Assembly: GCA_944325445.1 (NCBI GenBank)
Contig: CALVAG010000004.1
Location: forward strand, 62,001-126,000
Reading direction: 5' to 3'
Source of the DNA: an uncultured Bacteroidales bacterium
GTDB taxonomy: Bacteria; Bacteroidota; Bacteroidia; Bacteroidales; UBA932
Length of the DNA: 64,000 bases
Made by a program: the position numbers and the translations under genes. Shown here piece by piece: positions 1 through 9,155 of the stretch (position 1 is its first letter; every line of letters starts with the position of its first letter). A model generated the notes under the pieces. That model was not told the DNA's origin and made no database searches. It was given only the letters and a program-made list of their open reading frames with translations.

Positions 1-1087
1 CGGCAAAGGTCTCCTCTTTCCGTTCCTTATAGAGCGCTTTGCAATATCCGGTTTTAAGGCTCCATACGTCGGGATAATTCAGGAAGTAATCGTTATTGAC
101 CCTTTTCTGGTCGCGCCTGAACTCTTTGAGACTTTTGGGCTCCCGCAGTTCCCCGAGTTCATCGAGATTCATATATATGGGGTGAAGCGCAAAAACCGAG
201 ATGCAGTTATACGGGTAGGAATCTGCCCAGCCGTTTGTGGATGTGGTGTCATTTACAGGGAGCAACTGTATTATCCTTTGTCCGCTTTTTGCCGCCCAAT
301 CTATAAGCAGTTTCAGGTCTGCGAAGTCCCCGATACCGCAACTGCGTCTGGAACGGAGCGAAAAAAGCGGTATCGCGCAACCCGCTATTTTAGGCATCGA
401 GGAGGTCTCGAATGAGATTATCCCCTGCTCTAAAATCAGGCTTTTGTGGCGTTCCCTGTTCGAAAAGGGAACTTTTCTGTTATCCCCGGCCTCCCATTCG
501 TAATGTACCTCTTTTGCAGATCCGGCGGTTGCCAGTATGAATTTGAATTCCAGATTTTCTGCCTGCGAGCCATCTATGCTGTATTCCCATCTCTCACCTT
601 CCACCCTTGTCATCTCTTTGGCCTTTGAGGGTTCCCATTCTCCCAATTCTGCAGATGCGCCGCAAATCAGCACTTTTTGTCTATCTCCCGTTTTAGGGGC
701 GATAAGGCGTATGATAATCTCGTAATTGTTTTTATGTGTATATGTATATTGGGACGAACTGTTTTTATAGAGAACGTCGCTGAAGGGCGCAGTGAGAAAA
801 GGGGCCAGACTTGAATTGGGGCACCAGCTGTCGAATGCCTCTATTGCAGAAGTGGAGCCGTTTATTGCAATGGCCCTCTTTTTCCCCGCTTCGTAGAATA
901 TCTCTCCTTTACTGTTCTTTACGAAGTATCTGTATTCTACTGTCCTTTGTTCTCTTGCCGGATTTATCCTTATTTCGCCGCTCCAGATTCCGTTCCCGGC
1001 ATATTCGAGCCTGTAAGGTTTTTCTATTTCTGCATACAGCTCTTCACCCCATTCTGTAAAGAACTCTATATTTAATTTTAATTTCAT
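1..1087 (-). CDS. malQ: 4-alpha-glucanotransferase (GH77, amylomaltase), N-terminal part, cut by window edge
   Basis: Transfers alpha-1,4-glucan segments between maltodextrins in the cytoplasm (starch and glycogen use). About 362 residues are visible. The first ~250 form two beta-rich starch-binding (CBM20-like) domains, as in the long Bacteroidota/plant DPE2 type of GH77. After them the GH77 barrel begins, with the typical stretch RRSCGIGDFADLKLLIDWA, then LLPVNDTT and SYPYNCISVFALHP. The catalytic residues lie beyond base 1. The ATG (1085-1087) overlaps the TGA of the upstream flippase gene in an ATGA, so the two are translationally coupled. The family is certain; the full length cannot be seen. 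Confidence 0.9.
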   Translation of the reverse strand, partial: MKLKLNIEFFTEWGEELYAEIEKPYRLEYAGNGIWSGEIRINPAREQRTVEYRYFVKNSKGEIFYEAGKKRAIAINGSTSAIEAFDSWCPNSSLAPFLTAPFSDVLYKNSSSQYTYTHKNNYEIIIRLIAPKTGDRQKVLICGASAELGEWEPSKAKEMTRVEGERWEYSIDGSQAENLEFKFILATAGSAKEVHYEWEAGDNRKVPFSNRERHKSLILEQGIISFETSSMPKIAGCAIPLFSLRSRRSCGIGDFADLKLLIDWAAKSGQRIIQLLPVNDTTSTNGWADSYPYNCISVFALHPIYMNLDELGELREPKSLKEFRRDQKRVNNDYFLNYPDVWSLKTGYCKALYKERKEETFA

Positions 1088-2094
1088 CGGTTATTCGCAA
1101 TTTTAGTTGCAGCCCTTCTGCGGCTCCAGATTCCGATTACGGCTGCCGCGCCGCATATTATCATTACGAGGGCCTGGGATTCATGCGATATCGTAGCAAA
1201 TACGACTCCCATTGTCTGGGGAATTTCATATACCTTGAGCAATGCCAGGCTCACTATGAAGTGATAGGCACCGAGCCCGCCCTGCACAGGTACGACCCAT
1301 CCCAACCCTCCTACAATCATAAGAAAGAGCGCATCTGCACCGTTCAGATGCCCGACGGAGGGAAAGGCGCAAATGGTTGCATAGCTTGTACACCAATATG
1401 TGCCCCATAACAGCAGCGTATATAGCAGAAAGAGCCATTTCTCTTTCATTTTAATGATGGTTGCAATCCCCTCTGTGACTCTCTTGAGAATTTCAGCAAC
1501 CTTTTTTACAGCCTTTATCTGTATCAGTCTCCTCCTGTATATATAGCATGCGACAGCGGCCGTTATGAAAAGTATGAAGAGGATGCCTGCCGCAACGAGG
1601 ACCGGTGAGGTGAATTTTTGCCCGAACGGCATAAGGAGCTCCTGTTTTATGAAGCCACCGAATTCTCCCCATTTGAGCAACATGGTAAAAAGCATCCAAA
1701 AGAGCAGGCACAGCAAATCCACGCCTCTCTCTACTACCACTGTACCTATGGCCTGTTCGAATGTTATGCTCCCCTTTTTCGTGACTGCGGCGCAGCGCGC
1801 TATCTCTCCCGCGCGGGGTATAGCAAAGTTCGTGAGATAGGCTATTGCAACTCCGTTGTAAGTCTGTTTTAAAGAGATGGCATTGTCTAAGGGTTTCAGG
1901 AGCAGGCGCCATCTTAATGCTCTGATTATGAATCCTAATATACCAACTGCCATAGAGAGTGCAATCCAATGGAAATTGCAGCTTTTTATCCCCTCTATGA
2001 AATCGCTCCACTTTACGCCTCTGAAAGAGACATAAAGCAACAGGAGGGCCAGTGCAAGAAGCAGGAGATATTGTATGGCTTTTTTAACGGACAT
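1084..2094 (-). CDS. Lysylphosphatidylglycerol synthase TM region / UPF0104 (YbhN-like) membrane protein
   Basis: An integral membrane protein of 336 residues with about eight hydrophobic segments. It matches the flippase-like UPF0104 family (the membrane part of MprF, without a synthase domain). Family signs include FIIRALRWRLLLKPL near residue 65, the stretch IPRAGEIARCAAVTKKG near 95, and PVQGGLGAYHFIVSLALL near 275. Substrate unknown; family members are linked to lipid or polyprenol-linked intermediate flipping. A TTG at 2103 could extend it by three residues, but ATG at 2094 is better. It sits 19 bases after panD and overlaps malQ, so it is the third gene of a panC-panD operon. Confidence 0.82.
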   Translation of the reverse strand: MSVKKAIQYLLLLALALLLLYVSFRGVKWSDFIEGIKSCNFHWIALSMAVGILGFIIRALRWRLLLKPLDNAISLKQTYNGVAIAYLTNFAIPRAGEIARCAAVTKKGSITFEQAIGTVVVERGVDLLCLLFWMLFTMLLKWGEFGGFIKQELLMPFGQKFTSPVLVAAGILFILFITAAVACYIYRRRLIQIKAVKKVAEILKRVTEGIATIIKMKEKWLFLLYTLLLWGTYWCTSYATICAFPSVGHLNGADALFLMIVGGLGWVVPVQGGLGAYHFIVSLALLKVYEIPQTMGVVFATISHESQALVMIICGAAAVIGIWSRRRAATKIANNR

Positions 2095-2113
2095 ATTATG
2101 CAATAGGCCGCCG

Positions 2114-2467
2114 CTATTTTATGAGCCGGTTTGTCGCCGAATCCGGGAATATGACTTTAGGTTTGTGATTTTCCGCCTCCTGCAAGGTCATTATCGCATA
2201 GGACATGATAATTACGAGATCGCCCGGAGCGAATTTATGCGCTGCGGCCCCGTTGAGACATATCGAACCGCTTCCGCGTTCTCCCTTTATTACATAGGTC
2301 TCTATCCGTTCGCCGTTTGTAATGTTTACGACCTGAACTTTTTCATTTTCCAAAAGTCCTGCAGCCTCTGCAAGCTCCTCGTCTATGGTTATGCTGCCTA
2401 TATAGTTGAGGTTCGCCTGAGTGACTGTAACACGGTGTATTTTGGATTTCAATACTTCTATGTACAT
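2114..2467 (-). CDS. panD: Aspartate 1-decarboxylase precursor
   Basis: Makes beta-alanine from L-aspartate for pantothenate and coenzyme A. 117 residues, the normal size for this pyruvoyl enzyme. The self-cleavage site Gly24-Ser25 is intact in NYIGSITID; Ser25 becomes the pyruvoyl group. Lys9 (VLKSKIHR), the GERIETYVI strand and the [19 protein letters not shown] block are standard. It lies ten bases after panC on the same strand, so both halves of the final pantothenate step are co-expressed. Starts at ATG 2467. Confidence 0.97.
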   Translation of the reverse strand: MYIEVLKSKIHRVTVTQANLNYIGSITIDEELAEAAGLLENEKVQVVNITNGERIETYVIKGERGSGSICLNGAAAHKFAPGDLVIIMSYAIMTLQEAENHKPKVIFPDSATNRLIK

Positions 2468-2477
2468 AAATATTAGG

Positions 2478-3314
2478 TTATAGTGCTATGTTGTCAATTA
2501 ATCTTACCGGTCTGGCATAAACTGCACACCAAAGTCTCGGATTGTCTGAATCGCTCCATTTTGTAACGGGCTTTAAATCGGTGCCGTCTACAATCTCTAT
2601 ATATTCGGTTTCGAGGAGTCCGTTACTGTCTATCTCCTCTTTTATTTTCTCTATTACCTGCTGCGGCGACAGAGTATGTTTCAGTTCCCTTGCCTTGCAG
2701 ATTGTTTTGTAGATATGGGGTGCAGCCAGGCGCTGCTCCGGCGTGAGGAGCGTATTGCGCGAACTTTTTGCCAGTCCGTCGCTCTCCCTTACAATGGGGC
2801 AGCCCGTAATTTCTATATCGTAGCCGAGAGCTTTTGTGAAATATTTTACTATGGCAAGCTGCTGGTAATCTTTCTCGCCGAAAAAAGCGTATTTTGGACG
2901 TACGATGTCGAAAAGGCGTGTTACCACCTGTGCCACACCGTTGAAGTGCCCGGGACGGCGAGGCCCTTCGCCGTATTTGTCAAGACCGCCCAAATCGAAT
3001 ATCCGGGTATCCTCTTCCGGATAGATATCCTCTACTTGCGGAGCAAAGAGAATATCCGCTCCCTCTTTTTCCAAAAGAGCGGCATCTGCATCGAGCGTAC
3101 GGGGATATGTTGCCAGATCCTGTTTGTTGTTGAACTGGGTAGGATTTACAAAGACGCTCACAATTACATGCCTGCATTTTTTTCTTGCAGATTGTACCAA
3201 TGAAAGGTGCCCTTCGTGGAGCGCTCCCATTGTAGGTACAAAGCCTATGCTCTCTTTATCGGGCAGGGATTCAAACGCTTTTTTGAATTCGCCGAGAGAT
3301 TTGGTTAAAATCAT
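2478..3314 (-). CDS. panC: Pantoate--beta-alanine ligase (pantothenate synthetase)
   Basis: Joins pantoate and beta-alanine with ATP to make pantothenate. 278 residues from ATG 3314. Class I nucleotidyltransferase motifs are present: [14 protein letters not shown] (HxGH) near residue 28, [23 protein letters not shown] and the KMSKS-like [10 protein letters not shown]. The frame stays open 18 codons further upstream, but those codons run over the promoter at 3344-3351 and do not look like protein, so the inner ATG is preferred. First gene of the panC-panD-flippase-malQ operon. Confidence 0.97.
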   Translation of the reverse strand: MILTKSLGEFKKAFESLPDKESIGFVPTMGALHEGHLSLVQSARKKCRHVIVSVFVNPTQFNNKQDLATYPRTLDADAALLEKEGADILFAPQVEDIYPEEDTRIFDLGGLDKYGEGPRRPGHFNGVAQVVTRLFDIVRPKYAFFGEKDYQQLAIVKYFTKALGYDIEITGCPIVRESDGLAKSSRNTLLTPEQRLAAPHIYKTICKARELKHTLSPQQVIEKIKEEIDSNGLLETEYIEIVDGTDLKPVTKWSDSDNPRLWCAVYARPVRLIDNIAL

Positions 3315-3343
3315 GATTGAAAAATTTATGTAATAAGCGGATG

Positions 3344-3351
3344 CAAACCTA
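3344..3351 (-). promoter_or_regulatory. Bacteroidota -7 box for panC operon
   Basis: CAAACCTA on the plus strand reads TAGGTTTG on the minus strand, a match to TAnnTTTG. It lies 30 bases before the panC ATG. No clear -33 box is seen. Confidence 0.6.
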
Positions 3352-3404
3352 ATAAAAAATAATAGCATCCGCTACAAAAATCGGAAAATTCCTCTTTTTT
3401 GTTT

Positions 3405-3412
3405 TACCTTTG
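3405..3412 (+). promoter_or_regulatory. Bacteroidota -7 box for the PfkB kinase gene
   Basis: TACCTTTG matches TAnnTTTG exactly. Transcription would start near 3418-3422, which rules out translation starts at or upstream of 3399 and supports the GTG at 3447. Confidence 0.65.
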
Positions 3413-3446
3413 CAAGAATAGTGGTTTGGCAAATAAAAGATATAGA

Positions 3447-4454
3447 GTGAAAAATAGAGAGAAGTCGATACTCGGGATGGGCAATGCGCTCATAGATATT
3501 CTGGCGATATTGCCGGATGAAAAATTGCTGGAAAAGTTTCATCTGCCTAAGGGAAGCATGCAGCATGTAGATGAAGAGACAGGAAACAAGATATGGCAGA
3601 CGATAAAATCGCTGGATGCGCAATATGTCCCCGGAGGCTCGGCCTCCAATACCATAACCGGATGTGCGATTTTCGGGATGCCGAGCGGTTTTATAGGAAA
3701 GGTCGGAGACGATGAGCTCGGTTCTCTCTTTAAAAGCGGTCAGGAGAATATAGGAATAGATTCCAATCTTCTTAAGGGAAGCAAGGCTACCGGAAGGGCG
3801 ATGGTCTTTATAACCGCTCCGAACAGCGAAAGGACCTTTGCCACATATCTGGGCTCCGCAATAGAATTGACTGCAAACGATCTTAAACCCGAGTTTTTCA
3901 GCGGCTACGATTATTTTTATGTAGAAGGGTATCTTGTCCAGAATCAGGGGCTGCTCAGAAGGGCGGTGGAACTTGCAAAGGAGGCCGGTTCGGTTGTAGC
4001 CCTGGATATGGCAAGTTACAATGTGGTTGAGAGCAACGATGCCTTTCTGCACGATATCATAGAGAATTATGTGGATATTGTCTTTGCCAACGAGGCGGAA
4101 GCCAGGATATTTGCAAAAAAGGAGCCGCGCGAAGCGCTCGACGAGCTTGCCGGACTTTGCGACATAGCCGTAGTGAAACTGGGCCCCGACGGCTCGATGG
4201 TCAAATGCGGCTGCGAGTATCATAAGATAGATGCCTGGCCGGCGGCCACTATAGATGCTACGGGGGCTGGAGACCTTTATGCCGCCGGTTTCATGTATGC
4301 GCATGCACATGGGATGCCTATAAAAGTATGCGGCGAAGTAGGTTCCATAATCTCCGCGAAAGTGGTGGAGGTGATAGGTCCGAAGGTAGATATCCCGCGT
4401 TGGAAAAGCGCCAAGCAGGAGATCCGCAATTTGATGGGGATAAACGAAAATTAA
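3447..4454 (+). CDS. PfkB-family sugar/nucleoside kinase (adenosine kinase-like)
   Basis: Phosphorylates a sugar or nucleoside with ATP. From the GTG at 3447 it has 335 residues and begins MKNREKSILGMGNALIDIL, the usual start of this Bacteroidota kinase. PfkB signatures are present: the GGSASNTITG substrate motif near residue 57, and the catalytic anion hole DATGAGDLYAAGF near 275. The family is usually annotated as adenosine kinase in Bacteroidota; substrate cannot be proved here. An upstream frame extension to 3399 overlaps the promoter and is rejected. It is 15 bases before rmlA and may be co-transcribed with the sugar-nucleotide genes. Confidence 0.85.
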   Translation: MKNREKSILGMGNALIDILAILPDEKLLEKFHLPKGSMQHVDEETGNKIWQTIKSLDAQYVPGGSASNTITGCAIFGMPSGFIGKVGDDELGSLFKSGQENIGIDSNLLKGSKATGRAMVFITAPNSERTFATYLGSAIELTANDLKPEFFSGYDYFYVEGYLVQNQGLLRRAVELAKEAGSVVALDMASYNVVESNDAFLHDIIENYVDIVFANEAEARIFAKKEPREALDELAGLCDIAVVKLGPDGSMVKCGCEYHKIDAWPAATIDATGAGDLYAAGFMYAHAHGMPIKVCGEVGSIISAKVVEVIGPKVDIPRWKSAKQEIRNLMGINEN

Positions 4455-4469
4455 CTATATTTGGATGAT

Positions 4470-5348
4470 ATGAAAGGAATAGTGCTTGCCGGAGGTTCCG
4501 GTACCAGATTGTATCCTATAACAAAGGGAGTAAGCAAGCAACTGCTTCCAATATATGACAAGCCGATGGTCTATTACCCGATCTCGGTATTGATGTTGGC
4601 CGGCATAAGGGAGATACTGATAATCTCCACTCCATACGATTTGCCCGGTTTCGAGCGGCTTCTCGGAGACGGCTCAGATTACGGAGTCCGCTTCGAATAT
4701 GCCGAGCAACCCTCTCCCGATGGTCTGGCACAGGCGTTCATAATAGGGGAAAAGTTCATAGGCAACGATTCCGCATGTCTTGTTTTGGGAGACAATATAT
4801 TTTACGGACAGAGTTTTACCTCCATGTTGAAGTCTGCGGTCACGGCGGCCGAAGAGCAGAAGTGCGCTACGGTGTTCGGCTATTGGGTGGATGACCCGGA
4901 GCGTTACGGCGTAGCCGAGTTCGACAGCGAGGGCAATGTATTGAGCATAGAGGAAAAACCCAAGGTCCCGAAGAGCAATTATGCCGTGGTCGGGCTCTAT
5001 TTTTATCCGAACAAGGTTGTGGAAGTTGCAAAGAACATTAAACCGTCGGCCCGTGGGGAATTGGAGATAACCTCTGTGAATCAGGAGTTCCTGAAGACCG
5101 GAGAGCTTAAGGTGCAGACACTCGGGCGCGGCTTTGCATGGCTCGATACCGGAACGCACGAATCGTTGAGCGAGGCTTCGACATTCATTGAGGTTGTAGA
5201 GAAGCGTCAGGGCCTTAAGGTGGCCTGTCTGGAGGAGATAGCCTACGGCAACGGCTGGATAACCAAAGAGAAGCTTGCCGAACTGGCCCGGCCTATGGCT
5301 AAAAATCAATACGGACAATATTTGTTGAAACTTGCAAAGGAGAGATAG
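4470..5348 (+). CDS. rfbA (rmlA): Glucose-1-phosphate thymidylyltransferase
   Basis: Makes dTDP-glucose from dTTP and glucose-1-phosphate, the first step to dTDP-rhamnose and other dTDP-deoxysugars. 292 residues. The nucleotide-binding signature [20 protein letters not shown] starts the protein, followed by [23 protein letters not shown] and the sugar-binding [19 protein letters not shown]. The ATG at 4470 fits the family; an ATG at 4461 would add only MDD. It is two bases before rmlB. Confidence 0.95.
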   Translation: MKGIVLAGGSGTRLYPITKGVSKQLLPIYDKPMVYYPISVLMLAGIREILIISTPYDLPGFERLLGDGSDYGVRFEYAEQPSPDGLAQAFIIGEKFIGNDSACLVLGDNIFYGQSFTSMLKSAVTAAEEQKCATVFGYWVDDPERYGVAEFDSEGNVLSIEEKPKVPKSNYAVVGLYFYPNKVVEVAKNIKPSARGELEITSVNQEFLKTGELKVQTLGRGFAWLDTGTHESLSEASTFIEVVEKRQGLKVACLEEIAYGNGWITKEKLAELARPMAKNQYGQYLLKLAKER

Positions 5349-5350
5349 TC

Positions 5351-6466
5351 ATGAAAACCATACTCATAACCGGCGGCGCCGGCTTTATAGGCAGCCATGT
5401 GGTGAGGCTGTTCGTAAGGAAATATCCTGAATATAGAATCATAAATCTGGACAAGCTTACCTATGCCGGCAATCTGGCCAATCTCAAGGATATAGAGAAC
5501 GAGCCCAATTACAGGTTCGTAAAGGCGGATATCTGCGATTTCGATACAATCCTCGCCCTGATGAAGGAGGAGAAGATAGACGGGGTGATACACCTTGCTG
5601 CCGAAAGCCATGTGGACCGCAGCATAAAGGATCCGTTCACATTTGCAATGACAAACGTGATAGGCACCCTTTCCCTGTTGCAGGCGGCGAAATGCCATTG
5701 GGAGTCGCTTCCCGAAAAGTATGAGGGCAAACGGTTCTATCATATCTCTACCGATGAGGTTTACGGGGCGTTGCAGCTGACAAGGCCTGAGGGAGATCCT
5801 GCGGGGAACGAGTGCGGCGGAGGCCCGTTCGGAGATGAGTTTTTCAAAGAGAGCACTCCCTATAATCCTCACAGCCCCTACAGCGCGAGCAAGGCTTCGA
5901 GCGACCACTTCGTAAGGGCTTTTCACGACACATACGGGATGCCCACCATTGTTACCAACTGCAGCAACAATTACGGCCCTTACCAGTTCCCGGAAAAGCT
6001 GATACCGCTTTTCATAAACAACATACGCAGGGGCAAGCCCCTCCCGGTCTACGGCAAGGGGGAGAATGTGCGCGACTGGCTCTATGTGGAGGACCACGCC
6101 CGTGCGATAGACCTGATATTCCACAAGGGGAAGACAGCCGACACCTACAACATAGGCGGCTTCAACGAGTGGAAGAACATAGATCTGATAAAGGTTATAA
6201 TAGAGACCGTAGACAGGCTGCTCGGCAACCCGAAAGGCCATTCTTTGGGATTGATAACGTATGTCACAGACCGTGCCGGACATGATCTGCGCTATGCCAT
6301 AGATTCTACGAAACTGAAGAAAGAGCTGGGCTGGGAGCCTCAGCTGCAGTTCAGGGAGGGGATAGAGAAGACCGTAAAATGGTATCTGGAGAATCAGGAG
6401 TGGATGGACAACGTTACCTCCGGCGACTATCAGAAGTATTACGAAAACATGTATGGCAACAGATAA
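5351..6466 (+). CDS. rfbB (rmlB): dTDP-glucose 4,6-dehydratase
   Basis: Turns dTDP-glucose into dTDP-4-keto-6-deoxyglucose. An extended SDR protein of 371 residues. The NAD-binding GGAGFIGSHVVRLF motif begins at residue 7, HLAAESHVDRSI near 80, the TDEVYG loop near 134, and the catalytic YSASKASSDH (Tyr-x3-Lys) near 177. Note an insert after YGAL (QLTRPEGDPAGNECGGGPFGDE), common in this branch. The gene overlaps the next one (wbpB-like) by 14 bases. rmlC and rmlD are not in the window. Confidence 0.95.
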   Translation: MKTILITGGAGFIGSHVVRLFVRKYPEYRIINLDKLTYAGNLANLKDIENEPNYRFVKADICDFDTILALMKEEKIDGVIHLAAESHVDRSIKDPFTFAMTNVIGTLSLLQAAKCHWESLPEKYEGKRFYHISTDEVYGALQLTRPEGDPAGNECGGGPFGDEFFKESTPYNPHSPYSASKASSDHFVRAFHDTYGMPTIVTNCSNNYGPYQFPEKLIPLFINNIRRGKPLPVYGKGENVRDWLYVEDHARAIDLIFHKGKTADTYNIGGFNEWKNIDLIKVIIETVDRLLGNPKGHSLGLITYVTDRAGHDLRYAIDSTKLKKELGWEPQLQFREGIEKTVKWYLENQEWMDNVTSGDYQKYYENMYGNR

Positions 6467-7427
6467 TTTTGCATTGGTGGGTGTGGCCGGCTATATTGCC
6501 CCGCGCCATTTGAGGGCTATAAAGGATACGGGAAACAACCTCGTGGCCGCGTATGACAAGTTCGACAGCGTAGGCATAATGGACAGCTACTTCCCGGATG
6601 CCTCCTTCTTTACCGAAAACGAACAGTTCGACAGATATCTTTCCAAGATAAAGGGAACCGAAAATGAGATAAAATGGCTCTCTGTATGCACTCCCAACCA
6701 TACCCATGACGCATTTATAAGATACGGGCTGCGTCTGGGAGCAGATGTGATTTGCGAGAAGCCGGTGGTTTTGAACCCGTACAACATAGATGCACTGATG
6801 AAGGTGGAGCAGGAGACAGGCCACAAGGCTTACAATATTTTGCAGCTCAGGCTGCATGATTCCATCGTGGCATTGAAGAGAAAAATCGAGCAGGGGCCCG
6901 AAGACAAAATCTATGATGTAGACCTTACTTACATTACCTCACGCGGCAAATGGTATTATGCAAGCTGGAAGGGAGATGTTCACAAGAGCGGTGGTGTTGC
7001 CACCAATATAGGAGTCCATTTTTACGATATGCTGCAATGGATATTCGGAGGCGTTAAACGGAATATCGTACATATAAAGAGCCACGACAGGGTGGCGGGC
7101 TATCTGGAACTCGAGAGGGCAAGGGTGCGCTATTTTCTGAGCATAAATGCAGACAACCTGCCTGAAAATGCGGTTCAGGGAGAGAAGCGGACATACAGGA
7201 CAATAATGATAGACGGAGAGGAGTTCGAGTTCAGCAAAGGGTTTACGGAACTCCATACGAAAAGTTATCAGGAGATTCTCTCCGGGCGCGGGTTCAGAAT
7301 CTCTGAAGCGCGCAACTGCATACAGATAGTAAGCGACATACGCCATGCAACGCCCATAGGGTTGAAGGGAGATTACCATCCGCTCGCAAAATTGCCCCTG
7401 GCAAGACATCCTTTCGGATGGGATTAG
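6453..7427 (+). CDS. wbpB: UDP-GlcNAc-uronate 3-dehydrogenase (Gfo/Idh/MocA, WbpB/WlbA type)
   Basis: Oxidises C3 of UDP-N-acetylglucosaminuronic acid with NAD+, giving the 3-keto sugar for transamination. 324 residues with a Rossmann start FALVGVAGYIAPRHLRAI typical of WbpB/WlbA rather than other Gfo/Idh proteins. The cofactor-binding CTPNHTHDAFI and EKPVVLNP motifs (EKP, residues ~107-109) and the C-terminal half-barrel with GGVATNIGVHFYDML are present. The next three genes encode the other steps of the same pathway (aminotransferase, acetyltransferase, 6-dehydrogenase), which makes this assignment firm. In P. gingivalis a wbpB homologue is needed for A-LPS. Confidence 0.9.
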   Translation: MATDNFALVGVAGYIAPRHLRAIKDTGNNLVAAYDKFDSVGIMDSYFPDASFFTENEQFDRYLSKIKGTENEIKWLSVCTPNHTHDAFIRYGLRLGADVICEKPVVLNPYNIDALMKVEQETGHKAYNILQLRLHDSIVALKRKIEQGPEDKIYDVDLTYITSRGKWYYASWKGDVHKSGGVATNIGVHFYDMLQWIFGGVKRNIVHIKSHDRVAGYLELERARVRYFLSINADNLPENAVQGEKRTYRTIMIDGEEFEFSKGFTELHTKSYQEILSGRGFRISEARNCIQIVSDIRHATPIGLKGDYHPLAKLPLARHPFGWD

Positions 7428-7437
7428 TTGTAAAGAG

Positions 7438-8568
7438 ATGAAGATACAAATGGTAGACCTTTACGGTCAATATCTTAAAATCAAGGATGATGTAGACGGC
7501 GGCATTGCGGAGGTTCTCAACAGCTCTGCATTCATAAACGGTGCGCAGGTGGGCCGGTTTGCCTCCAACCTTGCGGAAAAGCTCGGATGCCGGCATGTGA
7601 TAACGTGTGCCAACGGGACCGATGCGCTCCAGATAGCCCTTATGGCGCTCGGTTTGCGGCCCGGCGACGAGGTGATAGTTCCGGCCTTTACCTACGTGGC
7701 TTCCGCCGAGGTCATAGGGCTGCTCGGCCTCACTCCCGTGCTTGCAGATGTAGATTACGAAACTTTCAACATTACGGCCGGAAGCATCGAAAAGGCTATA
7801 ACGCCGCGTACAAGGGCGGTTATTCCGGTACACCTGTACGGGCAGCCGTGCAACATGGAGCCGATTATGGCGCTTGCCGCAAAACACGGGCTTTATGTTG
7901 TGGAGGACAATGCCCAGTCTTTGGGCTCGCTTTGCCGTTTTGCGGATGGCAAGGCAAAATATGGCGGAACGGTAGGCCATTTCGGATGCACCTCCTTTTT
8001 CCCGTCGAAGAACCTGGGCTGTTACGGAGACGGCGGAGCGCTCTTTACAGACGATGATGCTTTGGCCCGAAAGGCAAGGATGATTGCCAACCACGGGCAG
8101 AGGATAAAATACCACCATGAGATAATAGGCTGCAATTCCCGCCTGGATACCATACAGGCTGTCGTGCTCGATGCAAAACTGAAGTATCTGGACGAATATA
8201 ATGCTGCACGCAGGGCTGCCGCACGTTATTATACGGAGGCCCTCGGGGAGGTTGAGGGGCTGGAACTCCCGAAAGAGGCGGAGTGGGGGACGCATGTCTA
8301 CCATCAGTACACAATAAAGGTGAAAGAGGGCAGGCGCGATGCGCTCAAGGAGCATCTTGCAAAGGAGGGAATACCTTCCATGATATATTATCCGCTGCCG
8401 CTGCACAGGCAGCAGGCGTTCGCCTCCATTGCACGTAAAGGCGGGGAACTTCGAGTGGCGGAGAGATTGTGCGGAGAGGTCCTCTCCATTCCAATGCATA
8501 CGGAGCTGACAGAGGGGATGCAGATGCAGATAACAGAGAGTATAAAGAGTTTTTTCAGTCAGGTGTGA
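7438..8568 (+). CDS. wbpE: DegT/DnrJ/EryC1 aminotransferase, WbpE/WlbC (PorR-like) type
   Basis: PLP enzyme that transfers an amino group from glutamate to the 3-keto sugar, giving the 3-amino-3-deoxy-glucuronate nucleotide. 376 residues. The PLP lysine is Lys191 in [15 protein letters not shown]; other family marks are [10 protein letters not shown] near 61, [10 protein letters not shown] near 82 and EDNAQSLGS near 160. It matches the WbpE/WlbC branch by the opening [14 protein letters not shown]. It follows wbpB after ten bases and almost touches the acetyltransferase (two bases). P. gingivalis PorR, required for type IX secretion cargo anchoring, belongs to this same family. Confidence 0.93.
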   Translation: MKIQMVDLYGQYLKIKDDVDGGIAEVLNSSAFINGAQVGRFASNLAEKLGCRHVITCANGTDALQIALMALGLRPGDEVIVPAFTYVASAEVIGLLGLTPVLADVDYETFNITAGSIEKAITPRTRAVIPVHLYGQPCNMEPIMALAAKHGLYVVEDNAQSLGSLCRFADGKAKYGGTVGHFGCTSFFPSKNLGCYGDGGALFTDDDALARKARMIANHGQRIKYHHEIIGCNSRLDTIQAVVLDAKLKYLDEYNAARRAAARYYTEALGEVEGLELPKEAEWGTHVYHQYTIKVKEGRRDALKEHLAKEGIPSMIYYPLPLHRQQAFASIARKGGELRVAERLCGEVLSIPMHTELTEGMQMQITESIKSFFSQV

Positions 8569-8570
8569 TT

Positions 8571-9155
8571 ATGGAGGAGTATTATGCACATCCCACGGCA
8601 ACCGTGGATGAGGGTTGCACGATTGGGAAGGGAACGAAAATATGGCACTACAGCCATATAATGGAGGGCTGCGTAATAGGCTGCAGTTGCAACATAGGAC
8701 AGAACGTCGTGGTCTCTCCGGGTGTGGTGCTCGGCAATAACGTAAAGATACAGAACAATGTCTCTGTCTACACCGGGGTTACCTGTGCAGACGATGTCTT
8801 TTTGGGCCCGTCATGCGTGTTTACCAATGTCGTCAATCCGCGGAGCGCTGTCAGCCGCAAGTCCGAATATGCAAAGACCCGCGTGGGCAAAGGCGCTACG
8901 ATAGGCGCCAATGCCACTATAGTCTGCGGCCACGATATAGGCGAGTATGCGTTTATAGGGGCGGGAGCCGTTGTAACGAAAAATGTGCCCCCGTATGCCA
9001 TAGTGGTCGGAAATCCGGCAAGGCAGAGAGGATGGATGAGCGAGTGGGGCTGCAGGCTGGAATTCGATGCGGAGGGTATGGCGGTATGCCCGGAAAGCAA
9101 GGAGAGATACATGCTTAAGGATGGTAAGGTTGTAAAATTGCAGGAGGAGTTATGA
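8571..9155 (+). CDS. wbpD: UDP-2-acetamido-3-amino-glucuronate N-acetyltransferase (hexapeptide repeat, WbpD/WlbB)
   Basis: Acetylates the 3-amino group with acetyl-CoA to give the 2,3-diacetamido sugar. 194 residues, mostly left-handed beta-helix: hexapeptide repeats run from about residue 15 to 150 ([34 protein letters not shown] and so on), ending with the acyl-CoA-site block [19 protein letters not shown]. The start is ATG 8571, two bases after the wbpE stop; the frame is open upstream but only as an overlap with wbpE. Its TGA overlaps the ATG of wbpA (ATGA, 9152-9155). Confidence 0.92.
   Translation: MEEYYAHPTATVDEGCTIGKGTKIWHYSHIMEGCVIGCSCNIGQNVVVSPGVVLGNNVKIQNNVSVYTGVTCADDVFLGPSCVFTNVVNPRSAVSRKSEYAKTRVGKGATIGANATIVCGHDIGEYAFIGAGAVVTKNVPPYAIVVGNPARQRGWMSEWGCRLEFDAEGMAVCPESKERYMLKDGKVVKLQEEL

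Noticed and set aside
3372..4310. Long open frame of 312 codons antisense to the PfkB kinase gene
   Set aside because: It mirrors a clear kinase gene, its translation has no family features, and its codon use is that of a shadow frame.
5306..6283. Open frame of 325 codons antisense to rmlB
   Set aside because: Shadow of rmlB; low-complexity Val/Tyr/Ile-rich translation without domain.
7294..8499. Open frame of 401 codons antisense to wbpE
   Set aside because: Shadow of the aminotransferase, no recognisable domain.
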